A stretch of DNA of 64,000 nucleotides from Ramazzottius varieornatus (GCA_001949185.1 BDGG01000017.1:372001-436000), one strand, 5' to 3'. Shown: positions 42,921 to 53,935, numbered from the stretch's first letter. Notes: generated by a model not told the origin, from the letters alone. Numbers and translations are program-made.

Positions 42921-43929
42921 TTACAAGTGTTGTCGGTGGGGAGGCACTTCCGTCTGGATGTCCGAGGCGTCCTGTAACAGAAATCACCAAACGAGATGTA
43001 CACGAAACATCTCTAACACCTCTGGAACTTACCGGTGAGGAGGTGTCGATGAGCTGTTCGTCCAAATTGCTTGTCCGGTCTCCAGCATGGGCAGTGGCCA
43101 TGTGTGTCATGGTATCCTTGGCGCCTTGCGCGGCGTTGGAGACTGTCTCCTTTACACTCTGAGCAGCATGAGAAACGGCATCCTTGGCTTGCTCCAAGTA
43201 CGATGCTCCGCTAGTCTTTGCATCATCAGCGGCAGAGGAAGCCTGCGAAAGACACCAAACACCTTGCCTCACAAATTCGCACACGCCGAGTACACGTATG
43301 ATGGAAAATTATGGGACACTAAAAGCTATGGGACAGGCGGGAAGGGGGCCAAAATGGAAATTCAACCGTAGAAAAGTGTCGGAAACTGTGAATCGGTCGC
43401 GTACATACGTGCTTCCGTACCGCCGTAGCGAAAAGACCTGTCCCATAATTTTTAGCTATCCCCTAATTTCCTATCGTACGTGTACGACAGTACGAGAACA
43501 CGCAGACAAGTGTACCCATGCGCACGACGCGAACTATTCATACTTCGCATAAAACAAACCAGCGCGCATCGCGCACATGCGTAAACGTTAAAGGGCGATG
43601 TACATCGACAGATGGACGTTTCCGGTTTCACCATACTCCCAGACATCTCTCACCTTGTCGGAAGCTGAGCTCGCAGCGTTACGGGCAGAATCGGAAGCCG
43701 AGTAAGCAGTATCTTTTGCAGCGTCCTTCAGTTCTCCAGCTTTCATGGAAGCGGCATCCTTGGCGTCTTTGACAGCTGCTGCACCTTCAGCCTACATTAC
43801 CAGCACAACAATATATAATTGATTGGTTGAACACATGCACGTCACATTCGCCACAAGTCGGATTCTTGCGTCTTCAGCTCGATTCTCTGCACTTACCTTT
43901 GCTTGATCCCACTTCTGTTCAGCGGACAT
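42921..43929 (-). CDS. small LEA group 3-like protein
   Basis: Four exons (43897-43929, 43654-43791, 43033-43242, 42921-42971), all phase 0, 143 residues. The first exon is MSAEQKWDQAK, ending exactly like exon 1 of the large LEA gene (AEQKWDQAK|) at the same phase, which argues for common descent. It is followed by Ala/Lys/Asp-rich helical segments (VKDAKDAASMKAGELKDAAK, YLEQAKDAVSHAAQSVKETV) and a non-repetitive tail. No signal peptide. Expected role: desiccation protectant. Confidence 0.88.
43293..43483. repeat. terminal-inverted-repeat element in small LEA intron
   Basis: Ends ACACGTATGATGG.AAATTATGGGAC and its complement (about 45-bp imperfect arms) flank a body with GGAAATTCAACCGTAGAAAA. 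The body is echoed in inverse orientation at about 62330-62430 and, more weakly, at 51490-51590. Confidence 0.8.
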
Positions 43930-44532
43930 GTTCTAGAGGACTGCGTGCTCCTGAGAAAGATGAGATACGAGAGAAATATGTGCCTGCTGTAGGGGGTAGA
44001 ACAAAAAATTGGAAAGGCTCGCAGAATGAGGACTAAATAGTGAAAACTACTCCGCGCAGGTGTGCATGGGTAAACGCCATGGCCTGACGTCACAACGAAA
44101 TCCGACAGGAATACCGACGGATGACGCAAGTTAAGCCTTAGACTTGGCCGCTGGTCGCAGAAGAACAAGGAACAATAATCAATCCGTATGTTTTACTGAA
44201 ATAAGAAAACTTGTTTCATATTCATAAACTGACGATGAACTTGACGATAAAAGACAGAAAACTAGCTGGATAAAATTAGGAATATCAAAGAACAGCGATC
44301 AGGAAGAGAAAGCTGCACTGCCAGTGCCAACATGTCAGTCACCGCAGAAATGCTTCTCTTTTCAGCCATGAAAAGCAATCAGTTCGCTCCAGGAAAGACT
44401 GCTGCAGAAAGAAGCTAAATGAATACAATCGACAAAGAAGCAAAAATGGCCATTACGGTAATGGGAAAAGCGAACTTGACGAAGTCAACGAACGTGGAGG
44501 AGAGCAGCTGACGGAACTCAACGTTAGCAAAA
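43930..44532. other. intergenic, no gene recognised
   Basis: Upstream of the small LEA gene and downstream of the C2H2 gene. No supported open frame. Confidence 0.45.
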
Positions 44533-45056
44533 CTATTCAGCCTTGTGCTCCGCCGTCTGGCCGTTCAGCTCACCGTTTTGCTGATAAGCAGGGCCGTGAG
44601 CCTTGATTTGGTGCTTGGTCAGATCGGGCAGCGAGTTACTCTGAATAGTTTCCTTGCAGACTGCGCACTGGAGGACCAGACGAGCATTGAGCTCCGGGTG
44701 AGAGCGTGTAAAGTGCGTCTGGAATTGGTAGACGTTGCGGGCTTCATAGTCATCCGGGCACGGCTGAATGGGGCATCTAAACTTTTTCAGGGCCTGGACA
44801 ACAGAAACGGCATGAAAGAGGAAACAACAAACAAGAAAACATTGGTAGGACCACAGCAATGTAATCCCTACATCTCCCCAAGGAATCGGCAACACTTGCT
44901 CCGGCCCTTTCAACGTCCCTTCCTCCGAACTGACATCCTCGCCCATCTTGTCCCCATTTCCATCAGGATAAACCGCCGGTGAATGCGAACCTACGGACCA
45001 GATAAGAACTGTCACCGATAAGTCAGAACTCGAGCCGAAACACCTGTTGCACATTG
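44533..45056 (-). CDS. small two-finger C2H2 protein
   Basis: The last exon (44533-44793, 87 codons) is secure: acceptor TTGTCCAG, then ALKKFRCPIQPCPDDYEARN with two C2H2-like fingers (CPIQPC...HFTRSH and CAVCKE...HQIKAH) and a hydrophilic tail ending EHKAE. The preceding exon probably ends at WGD|GTAGGG (about 44881) and includes MGEDVSSEEGTLKGPEQV. Its start is not settled; ATG at about 45053 or 44950. No orthologue identified. Confidence 0.6.
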
Positions 45057-45345
45057 TAACTCATATACCTGGGTATATTTTAAAGAATAGAAACCATTGT
45101 TCATTTGTCCATTGATTTATTGATCAAAAGTCCCACGGTGCACGACTATGCGCAAAAATCAGCTACGGTGCGCACTTCCGGGTGCAACAGAATGCACACT
45201 TGCGACAACCATCAAAATTCTCAAAGACGCTTAAAGACTAGCGTCACACTGTATGCAGGTGCAAGATGCCAGAAAATCAAGCAAAACAAGACCGTCCACA
45301 GATTCTATGTACAGGGGACAATGTTGTGTTGTCTTGCTCATCCTT

Positions 45346-48312
45346 CTAGGCTTCTTTGAGAATGGAGACATAACCGAGGTTCAGCTTAGGCTTACCCGAA
45401 GGAATGGCAATGCTCTTACCCATCGTGTTGGAAATCAACGCGTCCAGCTGCATCTTCTTCACCTTCGGCACGCCATCCTCCGCGGCTGCGCCTTCGCTAG
45501 TACCTTCCGACGAAGCGGCTGGAACGTCCAGCTGCTGGCGTTTCTGTGACTTGGTGTTCCGCTGTCGCTTTCCAGACTTGCTTCGAGATCCCCGACCTGC
45601 AAACATAAGTCACTTATCAACCAAAGAAGTACAGTAGCATCGAACGTACTTCCATACAAGACTCAGTAATAAAACCAGGGGAAACGTAAAACTATGCAAA
45701 AACGTAAAACTGTATGCAGGGGAGAAAGAGGGGCTACCGCTCACAGTTCAACTACCACCATACAAGCTTCTGTGATGCATTATCGATGTATTGTATTTAG
45801 GTACAAGATAGTGCTGGGGCGTTTCAGAACAGGGACAGTTGCATCTCCAGACTTTCTCTCACCTCGTTTACCATTGCTGGCTGCACGAGCACGACCCCCT
45901 CCGCCTCGAGAAAGACGACTATTGATGGTTGTCGCTGCTTGCTTGTCGTCAGCAACCTCCTCGTCACCACTTTCCTCTTCTTCCTCGGCCTCATCTTCCT
46001 CCTCTCCTCTAAACTGGTAGTCATCGGCTGGCTGCGTCTTCTGAGCAGACTTGCGAGTGTCGGTGTCGAAGAGACGAGATCGTCGTCCAGGGGTGGTGTC
46101 TTTCTTTGGCGAGATGGGAAGAAGCCCTGCAAAGTCAACCTTCAAACATCTGCAGTATCGACCATTCGCATTTCCGGTTGCACCGGAAGGATAACATGCG
46201 ACAACCACCAAGATACCAACACACTGAAAGCTCGGGCTACTGCGTATCCAGGTGCATCCCGCACAGAAACTCAGAAATTCAAGTTAGAAGTTCGACCTCC
46301 GAGAATAACCTGACTTTGACTTGGGGTCTGTATGTACATGTGTCAGAAAAATCAGGAATTTTTCGTCATAGTACCTTGGGGGACAGGAATGACGATACCG
46401 CGGCCATCGCCAGAGCGACGAGGCGACAGTGCGTCCATACGAAGACGCACATTGCCGTTGATAGTGTCCATTTGCACGTTGGTGGCATCACCGTTGGTAG
46501 GCGCAGGCAGGCGCTTCTTCAAAGCGTAGATGGTGCCCAACGAACTCTGCAAATTTGAATACACACAAACGTCATAAACCTGACCAAAGAGAACGGATGA
46601 ACATCCACACAATCTGATGAGAGGCCGAAAAACGAACCGCACAACATCTTTTCCTCAAGTGGCGCACGTTTTCATCCATATTGGCTAGACGCGTGCGTCT
46701 CTTGAAGCTAATTATCCTTTACATGACGTTCGCCGGCCTCCTAGATGCTCGTCGGGGAAATTATAGCAGCAGACATACAGTACCTCGGAGACTATAACGG
46801 CATGGTCGTTAGCCATTTCATCGGGCATTTTGACATAGACGCGAACGTCTCTGGCTTCTCCCAGTTGAAACTTGACCGACGTGTACGTCTCAGTGCGCGC
46901 ATCGACTTTCTTGGCCACTGGTCGTTCTTCCGTTCCCAGAAATTTGACTAAAAGAAGACATACCATAGACATCAGAATATCCACACTGAGACTGAGAGAG
47001 GGAATATGAGACGTCAGCAACGATTTGTTAGGTATCATCGACATCTCGAGTGGCGCACGCCTTCATTGTAACTAGCTGAAGAAGTGTGCCACATGGGAAA
47101 ACGATCATGTGCAAGTCATAATTTCAAACTAAATTACCGCAGACGAGGGAGATTTGGTGCGTGTCGATGTCCAAATGGCGAAGCAGACCTTCGTAGCGGA
47201 TCAGCGCCTTGGAGATGATGCTGATCTTGTTGCGAGAACCGACGTGCTGTTGGAGAAGACTGACGGCCGAGTCTTTGTCCACCACCAGCATGGTCCATTC
47301 CTCGGCTGTCATGTTATCCACATCAGCAAAGGCCCGTCCATCAGGGACGGTGAAGCCTGAAGCGTAGTCTTCGTTGAGACTCGACCATAAGATGGGAGTG
47401 ACGGCCGTCGAACACTGCAACGGATATACCTTCAAACAGATCTGCGGCATGCGTAGTGCGGTTCAAGCTTACCTCCACCACCGATGAATCGGCCATCATT
47501 TCTCGAGCTTGTTCGACATGCGCAAAGATGTCTTTCAGCTCGGGCAGACGAAACTTGACAAAGTCGTACAGTTCATCCCGAGGCTCGATTCGCGTCTCTG
47601 TCGGTCGACTCTCCGTTCCATAACATCGTACTGCAAAAGCACAAAGGTCTAAATTTAAAGTATTCAATCGATAAACGGGAGAAAATCTGGCTGCTCGGCT
47701 AGCAAAAGTTTCTGTCGCTAGATAAAGTACAAACTCGGCAAGACTGTTTCACCAAGTGGCGCACATTCCAGTATTACTGGCTGAAAGCGTGCGCCACTTG
47801 GAAAACAGTCAGTAAACCGGTTGATTGCTGATTGGCTGTAAATATTCGGACCTTTATTCATGGTGGCGGATTCGGTGCTCTGATCCACCGTCTGGAGCAT
47901 TCCTTCATAACGCAGATCGGATCGGGAGATGACGCTGATGCGTTTGCCAATGTATCCCGTTAGAATGTTGATGGTCTGGGCCAGACGGGGAGGTGGAGAA
48001 GCCACCGGCGCCGTTTCCTTCGTCTCCGAATTGGTCGCCTCCGAAGCAGACCTGCGAAATATTCGCATGAAATCACAGAAACCATAGTCTAGTGCCTGAA
48101 GCCTTACCCATGGTTTGTCGAGTATCCTGACTCTATAGATCTGCGATCGACGAGTTGCTTGCCGGGAGTGCCGTTCCTACAGAAGAGAAAACGATGATTA
48201 GTACATTTACGCCTACCACCGGCAACTGCCTGTTCCATATAGTTAACCCGTGATGTGTCACTTGCTCCAGCCCCATGGCCTCCATGGGAGTCTTATTCAT
48301 GCTGCTGTCCAT
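45346..48312 (-). CDS. LSm14/RAP55-family protein with two LSm14 domains
   Basis: Nine exons (48248-48312, 48108-48176, 47852-48051, 47473-47630, 47138-47414, 46784-46947, 46375-46546, 45863-46126, 45346-45596), all phases consistent, 539 residues. Domain 1: YIGKRISVISRSDLRYEGML then VRCYGTESRPTETRIEPRDE...FVKFRLPELKDI. Domain 2: VGSRNKISIISKALIRYEGL then VKFLGTEERPVAKKVDARTE...VKFQLGEARDV. Usual family members have one such domain plus an FDF motif and act in P-bodies as translational repressors or decapping partners. Here the C-terminal half is an acidic stretch (EEEDEAEEEEESGDEE) and basic RGGGGRARAASNGKRG / SRSKSGKRQRN, with no clear FDF motif. The ATG at 48312 follows an acceptor, so an upstream exon (ending near 48413) may be UTR or coding. 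Confidence 0.9.
46656..46709. repeat. dispersed CAAGTGGCGCAC element in LSm14 intron 6
   Basis: CAAGTGGCGCAC at 46656-46667, with a decayed inverse partner GCGTGCGTCTCTTGAAG about 30 bases on. Confidence 0.7.
47047..47101. repeat. dispersed CGAGTGGCGCAC element in LSm14 intron 5
   Basis: CGAGTGGCGCAC at 47047-47058 and inverse GTGTGCCACATGG near 47086-47098. Confidence 0.75.
47753..47800. repeat. dispersed CAAGTGGCGCAC palindrome in LSm14 intron 3
   Basis: CAAGTGGCGCAC (47753-47764) and its exact reverse complement GTGCGCCACTTG (47789-47800), 24-base spacer. Best-preserved copy of the family. Confidence 0.95.
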
Positions 48313-49094
48313 CTGTGCAGGCCACAAGAGATCTGAAAAAGAGACATCTTGGCATGCAGATCAGAACAGCGATGATACATGAGCGCAAGATGGACGACAT
48401 GTTGAATGCTTACCTCACTATCAGCTCGACGTCTTCCGCCCGGTTCGATCTGGAAGCTGGCGCCTAATGCTTTTCCAATGGAGGAATACAATGGAGAATA
48501 AGGCCAAGTACCGCGAAAGCTGGAAGAGTTGGAAGAGCTGAAGAGAATCTGATGACAGAGAAAGCTGCACTGCTGAAGTTATGAGTTCTGAATGGAGGCA
48601 TGAGGACCCCGCCCAGACAGGCACGGCCTTGACAGAGACGAATTACCAAGTCCGTGCTGGTTTGGGGCGGGTCCTTGTGCGAGCTGACAGACCGTGTAGA
48701 CCACAAGACTGCAGTGTGTAAAACGTCGGTTATGAATAGTGAGACTCAATCAAGCAAAAGACATTGTGTTATTCCATTTCCCACAGTACGCTTGGTTCGC
48801 CACCACAAGACTCGCAGATTGGCCCGTGCCTAGTTTCTGCAAGGCATAGCCATCGAGTGATTGATTCACTGACCATCACCAGATTCTGTGTCACGACGGA
48901 CGAGCCATGTTACGCTTTCTCACTTTGTTCTGGCGAAGAGTTCGGTTATACCAGGTACGAACAAGAGCTCGAGTACACCAGAGAAAGCAGAAGATCAAAA
49001 TTATTACGTAGAATTGATTTAAACTTTGCTATTTTCACAGGGGAATGTATAGGTATGCTAATAAATAGAACGTGCACAAGATCGAAATCGATGG
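48313..49094. other. intergenic with possible LSm14 5' exon
   Basis: A GAG|GTAAGC donor at about 48413 ends an open stretch in phase with the LSm14 ATG exon. No in-frame ATG was found, so it is probably 5' UTR. Confidence 0.4.
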
Positions 49095-50255
49095 TTATGT
49101 GGAGGCGGATGTGCGACTGGCAAGAACCCGCCGCAGCATTTCCCGCCGTCCTCCGAACCTCCCGTTAGCTTTTGATCGAAGCAGGAAGTTGGAGTTGTGA
49201 CGTATTGAGACTGTCAATCGGCGACCGAAGCTTGCAGGATGCACGATGCCCGAATGCTCTCTGACCGTCACCACCCATGTCCTAAAAAGTCGGTGGTATC
49301 CCTGCCGGAATTCCTTGTTCAAAATGTAGAAAATAATCGGGTCAAGAGAAAACTGACAAATAGACAGAAAGCGTAACCATAAGTTGGCAGACGGCACTCT
49401 GTAAATTCTTGGGTAGTAGGTGACAATTACTACCAAAGGGAGACTACAGGCTTGGAACCACAAGTACGAAGCGAAGAGCATCTTGACGATATCCATGCGA
49501 CGTTTCATAGTCCCTTCTTGACATGCCTTTCTTCTACTGTTGTTTTTTTCGGGCGCCACGTTCTTATTACGTCGTCGCTGAATGTGCAAGCCGATGATTT
49601 TTAAGCCAATCAAAATATACGATCCGCCGGACACTATTCGTTGGGCCACGGTCAAGAAACTTTCGTAGGGGACACCGATAGCGTTGGGGATGTGGGAACA
49701 GCGACCGGAGGCCGACATGTGAAAGTGACCGGTCCAGCCCAGGCTAATGGGGATGACGGACACCAACGCCATGAACCAGCAGAAGCCGATGCAGGAATAC
49801 ACGGCCGGTTTGGTGGTGAAGCGGGGATAGTGGTAAGGGAAGCTGACAGCGATGAGACGGTTGAGGGCTAAGATGGCCATGGCCCAGTAGGGTACTTGCA
49901 GGAAAATGTCCGCTACCGCTTCAGAATAGAGGCAAACGGAGGAAGGGATAACGAGACGGTTGTGGAATTGTAAGTAGACGAAGAAGGGGTTGAGGAGAAA
50001 GTCGACTAGACAGATGGCTCCGTAGGAAAAGGCTTGGTGCATGATGAGGATACCGCTGCCGGCACGCAGAGAACTGGTGCGGAGGATCATGACAAAGGTC
50101 ACGAAATTGAGGATGACCCCGATGACGGTAACGAGGAGCTCGCTGTAGAACCACAGGGACAGTTCCGCCTGGGAGATTAACAGTGGGAGGTTGGTCCCGT
50201 TGGTCCTTGCAGACATGTTAGCAGAAGAGCGATTTCGATCTGTCGTCCGATCCAT
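49095..50255 (-). CDS. rhodopsin-like (class A) GPCR, intronless orphan
   Basis: 386 codons, one exon, seven hydrophobic helices. N-terminus carries NMS and NGT glycosylation sites. TM1 VIGVILNFVTFVMI, TM2 LVDFLLNPFF, TM3 ending in ALNRLIAVSFPYHY (DRY reads NRL), TM4 FCWFMALVSVIPISLGW, TM6 YLWFQACSLPLVV, TM7 SLDPIIFYILNKEFR (NPxxY reads DPIIFY, with helix 8 following). Cys in TM3 (SVCLYSE) and ECL2 (GRCSHIP) can form the usual disulfide. The altered DRY and the intronless structure resemble lineage-expanded orphan or chemosensory receptors of invertebrates. Ligand unknown. Confidence 0.93.
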   Translation of the reverse strand: MDRTTDRNRSSANMSARTNGTNLPLLISQAELSLWFYSELLVTVIGVILNFVTFVMILRTSSLRAGSGILIMHQAFSYGAICLVDFLLNPFFVYLQFHNRLVIPSSVCLYSEAVADIFLQVPYWAMAILALNRLIAVSFPYHYPRFTTKPAVYSCIGFCWFMALVSVIPISLGWTGHFHMSASGRCSHIPNAIGVPYESFLTVAQRIVSGGSYILIGLKIIGLHIQRRRNKNVAPEKNNSRRKACQEGTMKRRMDIVKMLFASYLWFQACSLPLVVIVTYYPRIYRVPSANLWLRFLSICQFSLDPIIFYILNKEFRQGYHRLFRTWVVTVREHSGIVHPASFGRRLTVSIRHNSNFLLRSKANGRFGGRREMLRRVLASRTSAST

Positions 50256-51711
50256 CCTGTACTCTTAGCGTTGACCGAGCGGATACTGCAACTAGCGAAC
50301 CAAGGATTGCTGCCACCGAAATACCGAAGATCGTCGGCTGTGGCGCCTGAACAGACTGCAATCAGATCCGAAGCACCAGTTGACTCAAAGCACGCCTTGA
50401 ACGGACGCGCTTTTGTGCTTCCTGCTGTTCATATTATTATGAAGAGATCACGTCCTGCGAGCTCGAGGTGGGGCTAATTTTGAGATCAGCCAGATCTCTG
50501 GTGCGCCAGAGAAAACGGCTAATCAAATTTTCATGATAGCAGGTTCGAACTGGATTGAAAGCTCGCTTCATGCCAATCCACGGCCTATTTGATCCAAATC
50601 CTGCCAAAATGATATAACAAGCTGATTAATAGCTGATTTCAAGCTCAGTAGATCAGCTTTCGTGCGTAGGATTTGTGAACGGAATAAAGAACTCGACTGG
50701 GCTGGAGAGCAAGAATGAAGAAGTCGAATGGGCTGGAGGGAGCTGCGCACAAAACCCCTAAGGAATTCACGTTATGGCTAGCTTCTGATTCTCGCGGGAA
50801 ATACCCAAATAGGTAAAAATGTTGCAGAGAAGATTCGTCCACTCATACAATTTCCGGGGCAGAACACCAAAGAGTCAAGTTTACACCACCATAAAACACC
50901 GCATTCCCGCACGAACCACCGCTGCTCAGACACAGTACTTTCGTAATCTTCCCGCCTTAAGGCAGATCAGATACCTGTTCGTGCTTGAAAGATCCTTGTC
51001 ATTTCCTGAATATCCTCAAAATCAGAGCCACTATATCCATTACGATTTCATCAGGGATAGTCGAGTGGCGTGCTCTCTGGCAGAGAGGTATGCGCTCAGG
51101 AAGGCGGAAGTATCTCAGGTCATGTAATGAGCCACCTACGTCACGTCAAAGCAGCAAGGGGAAGGTTCCGCTGATGCCTCATTCATTCACTTAGCTAGCG
51201 CGCCCACGGTCCGCATCCACGAAAGGAGGAAGTGAATTAGACGGTGACATTTTCGTGCTGCCCTATAACCCGTCACCTGACCACCAAAACGTCGAACGCT
51301 GCAGGATCCGGAGCTGAAGGCTCCATCCAGATCTTGGAGCAGATAGTCACATAAACACTATGGTGGAGAGAACAACGGAGTGCTGATGATTCTCCCTGTT
51401 ACATGCGCGAAGGGAAAGTTTGGAGCAGTAAAACGTTTTGGAACAAGCGATTCCGAAACAGCGGAACGGCAGTTCGTACCTGCGTGTGCAATTCACACCA
51501 ATGCACTTTTTGACAATTTTCAACGGTTGAATTCTCCGTTTGCCGTCTTTTCCGCCTGCTCCAAACTGTTTACTGTTACAAACTTTCCCTTCGTGCCTGT
51601 ACTGGATTTCCGAACCAGTGGATCGGCTGCGAAGTCTGGCACTTTTGTAACCGGGGAGGAGCGGACTAATCAAACAGTACTTGTAAATGAGCTCGCATAC
51701 AGTTGCTTGGA
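50256..51711. other. intergenic, no gene recognised
   Basis: Between the class A GPCR and the 3' end of the UGT gene. A block at about 51490-51590 resembles the repeat body of 43293-43483. No supported gene. Confidence 0.45.
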
Positions 51712-53059
51712 CTAAATATCGAGCGCGGCCAACAAATCTTGCAAATCGCTGTTCTGCTTGCAGCTTAATCCTCCACGATTCAGCTGCAAGAGAGTAGGTT
51801 GAGCGGCGTCCATCTTCCAAACCAAAGCCCGCTACTTCTCGCACGGCTCCTGCCAACTCCGCCGCTGTGATCTCTCTGGTAGGTTGCATCTTCGCCACCC
51901 CCTGTTTTTCCAGCTTCTTGGCATCCAATTCTTGATCTCCAAATAGCGGCCATGCTACAACAGGTGCACCGTACGCCAAGGTTTCCAGCGTGCTGTTCCA
52001 CCCGCAGTGCGAGACAAGGACCGCGCAGGCCCGATGACTCAAGACCATTCTCTGAGGAACGCATGACAGAATTAGAAAAGGTTTCGAAGTCAACGCGAAC
52101 TGCGCCGCAATCTTGTCTGTGATTTCGGTGGTCAAATACTGGTGTACATCAGCCTTCAGAGACATAATAAAGGGCTGGCCCAGCGATAGCAAACCTTTAC
52201 TAATTTGTTCCACTTCCTTTTTGGATGGACGACCAACTGTGCCAAGCGAGAAGTAAACAACGGATCGAGCTGGTTTAGCGTCGAGCCATGCTTTGACTTT
52301 GATCGACCCCTCGAACAGTGTGGAATCCGGAGAAGGGCTTTCGGGAGAAAGCAGAGGTCCCACAAAGTACAAAGGTAGTTTTCCACCGACGGAGTCGGCT
52401 TGCGTTCTTTTGACCGCCTCTTTTTCAAAGTCCCACATTGAGTTGACAATCACTCCCGCTGTCAAATGGGCCTCTTTGGCGTACGGTAACTTGCCGTTTT
52501 TGTACTCCTGGGGAATGCCCTTTGGTATTACCGCTTGACTGTCGAAAAGTGGGCGCTAACGACAGAAGCCGTTGGGATCGTCTTGGTCAGGTATGACTGG
52601 TGTCTCGTCGGTCAGCTGGAAGAATAGCGGAAGGATATCGGCACAAGCAGTGTCGAAGATATAGTGAGGGATTCCCTTGACGGAACTTCGAACAACGCTC
52701 CCGGCCAGAAAAGTGTCGGTGATGACAGCGTCGATGGATGCAGTGCTATCAATGGTGTCAATCGCTCCTTGATTGCTCATTCCCAAAATGTGGTTAAAGT
52801 CGTTGAACGTGTCATGCTTGCCGTGAATGTGGCCGTCTTTGATACTGAAAAAGGTGATATCGATTCCGGGTTCGAGGGCGAATATCTCCTTAAACTTGTT
52901 CTCTGTCAGAGCAGTCTCCGATAAGGCGAAAGTAACAGAGTGATGCTGGGCCAGTTTCTTGGCTAGTTTGAGATGGGGAATGACGGGACTAATGGCAGGA
53001 AAAGGGATGATGAGAATGCTCTTGCGACTACGCTTTGTCAAACTTGACTGCTGCGCCAT
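51712..53059 (-). pseudogene. UDP-glycosyltransferase of plant/bacterial type, interrupted
   Basis: One open frame from ATG 53059, interrupted by TAG at 52558-52556 and continuing in the same frame. N-terminal Rossmann part: SILIIPFPAISPVIPHLKLA (the usual GH catalytic His is not present). C-terminal donor-binding part: ARSVVYFSLGTVGRPSKKEV, CVPQRMVLSHRACAVLVSHC, GWNSTLETLAYGAPVVAWPL, FGDQELDAKKLE. This is the PSPG box with HCGWNS, the form of plant and many bacterial UGTs; animal UGTs normally have HGGxNS. No signal peptide or C-terminal membrane helix, unlike animal microsomal UGTs. Near the end a one-base shift would restore NSDLQDLLAALDI and a stop at 51712; as written, the frame runs on to 51347. 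No intron can remove the TAG (only 22 bp between candidate sites). Confidence 0.85.
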
Positions 53060-53403
53060 CTGAGTAGACAGAGCACCAGTCGGCTTTTAGAAGTTAAACC
53101 TAGTTCCCGCAAAACTCAAATTATTCGTAGACGTAGAATTTCAACCGGGCTGTCACGTTTATAGCGTTATACGTGGGTTCTGTAATACATAGCCTGGTTA
53201 GAGCGAAGTCTCGTCTCGCTCCTATGAGTTACAGCAATCACGGTGCAACGCGTCTGTCTAGAAATGACAGTGTCAAGTAGGAAAAATCACGAGTGATTAG
53301 ATGTATGATTAGATGTAGACTTATCACCAAAGCTTCGTTGTGCAGGTGCGTAGGGCTATCATATCTATCTCATGAGTAGATGGAACCTTTTTCATCTGAC
53401 TGA

Positions 53404-53935
53404 CAAGGGGATTGATTACGGAAACCGTTGAATCCTGATGCTCAAACCAATACCGCAGCAAGATAGAGAAGAGTTCCCTCTACAGTTTGGCTGTACACCT
53501 AGTCAGAAGAAAAATCCTGGAAGATACTGCGGGATGCGGAAGTTACGGCTCCCAGACGCTGCAGTAACGTAGAGATTCTTGACTCAGAGTTTTGATGAGC
53601 ACGAGCGCATCAGCCCATCAGCTGTCTGTTTGACATCATGGGACAGAGCGGTGTACCAAAACCCGTCGACAGCGCATTATGGTACGCCATCCAGTACAAC
53701 CCTTGCACATCAGCTGATCGGCTGATGAGTTTATTTCAATCAGAACGCTCACTCAAAAATCCTTAGGTCACTACAGCGTCTGGGAGCCGTAACTTTCGGA
53801 TCCCGCGGTAACTTCCGGGATTCCGTCTTCTGACTAGATCTATGGCTCAAACTGTAGAGGAAACTCTTCTCTATCTTCCTGCAGTATTGCTTTGAGTATC
53901 GAGACTTGACGTAGCTATAATCCCCTTGTGAGGAG
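53404..53935. repeat. foldback element, ~185-bp imperfect inverted arms
   Basis: Arms about 53404-53595 and 53752-53935, reverse complementary with scattered differences (GATAGAGAAGAGT, AAGTTACGGCTCCCAGACGC and complements), around a spacer of about 156 bp. Confidence 0.9.
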
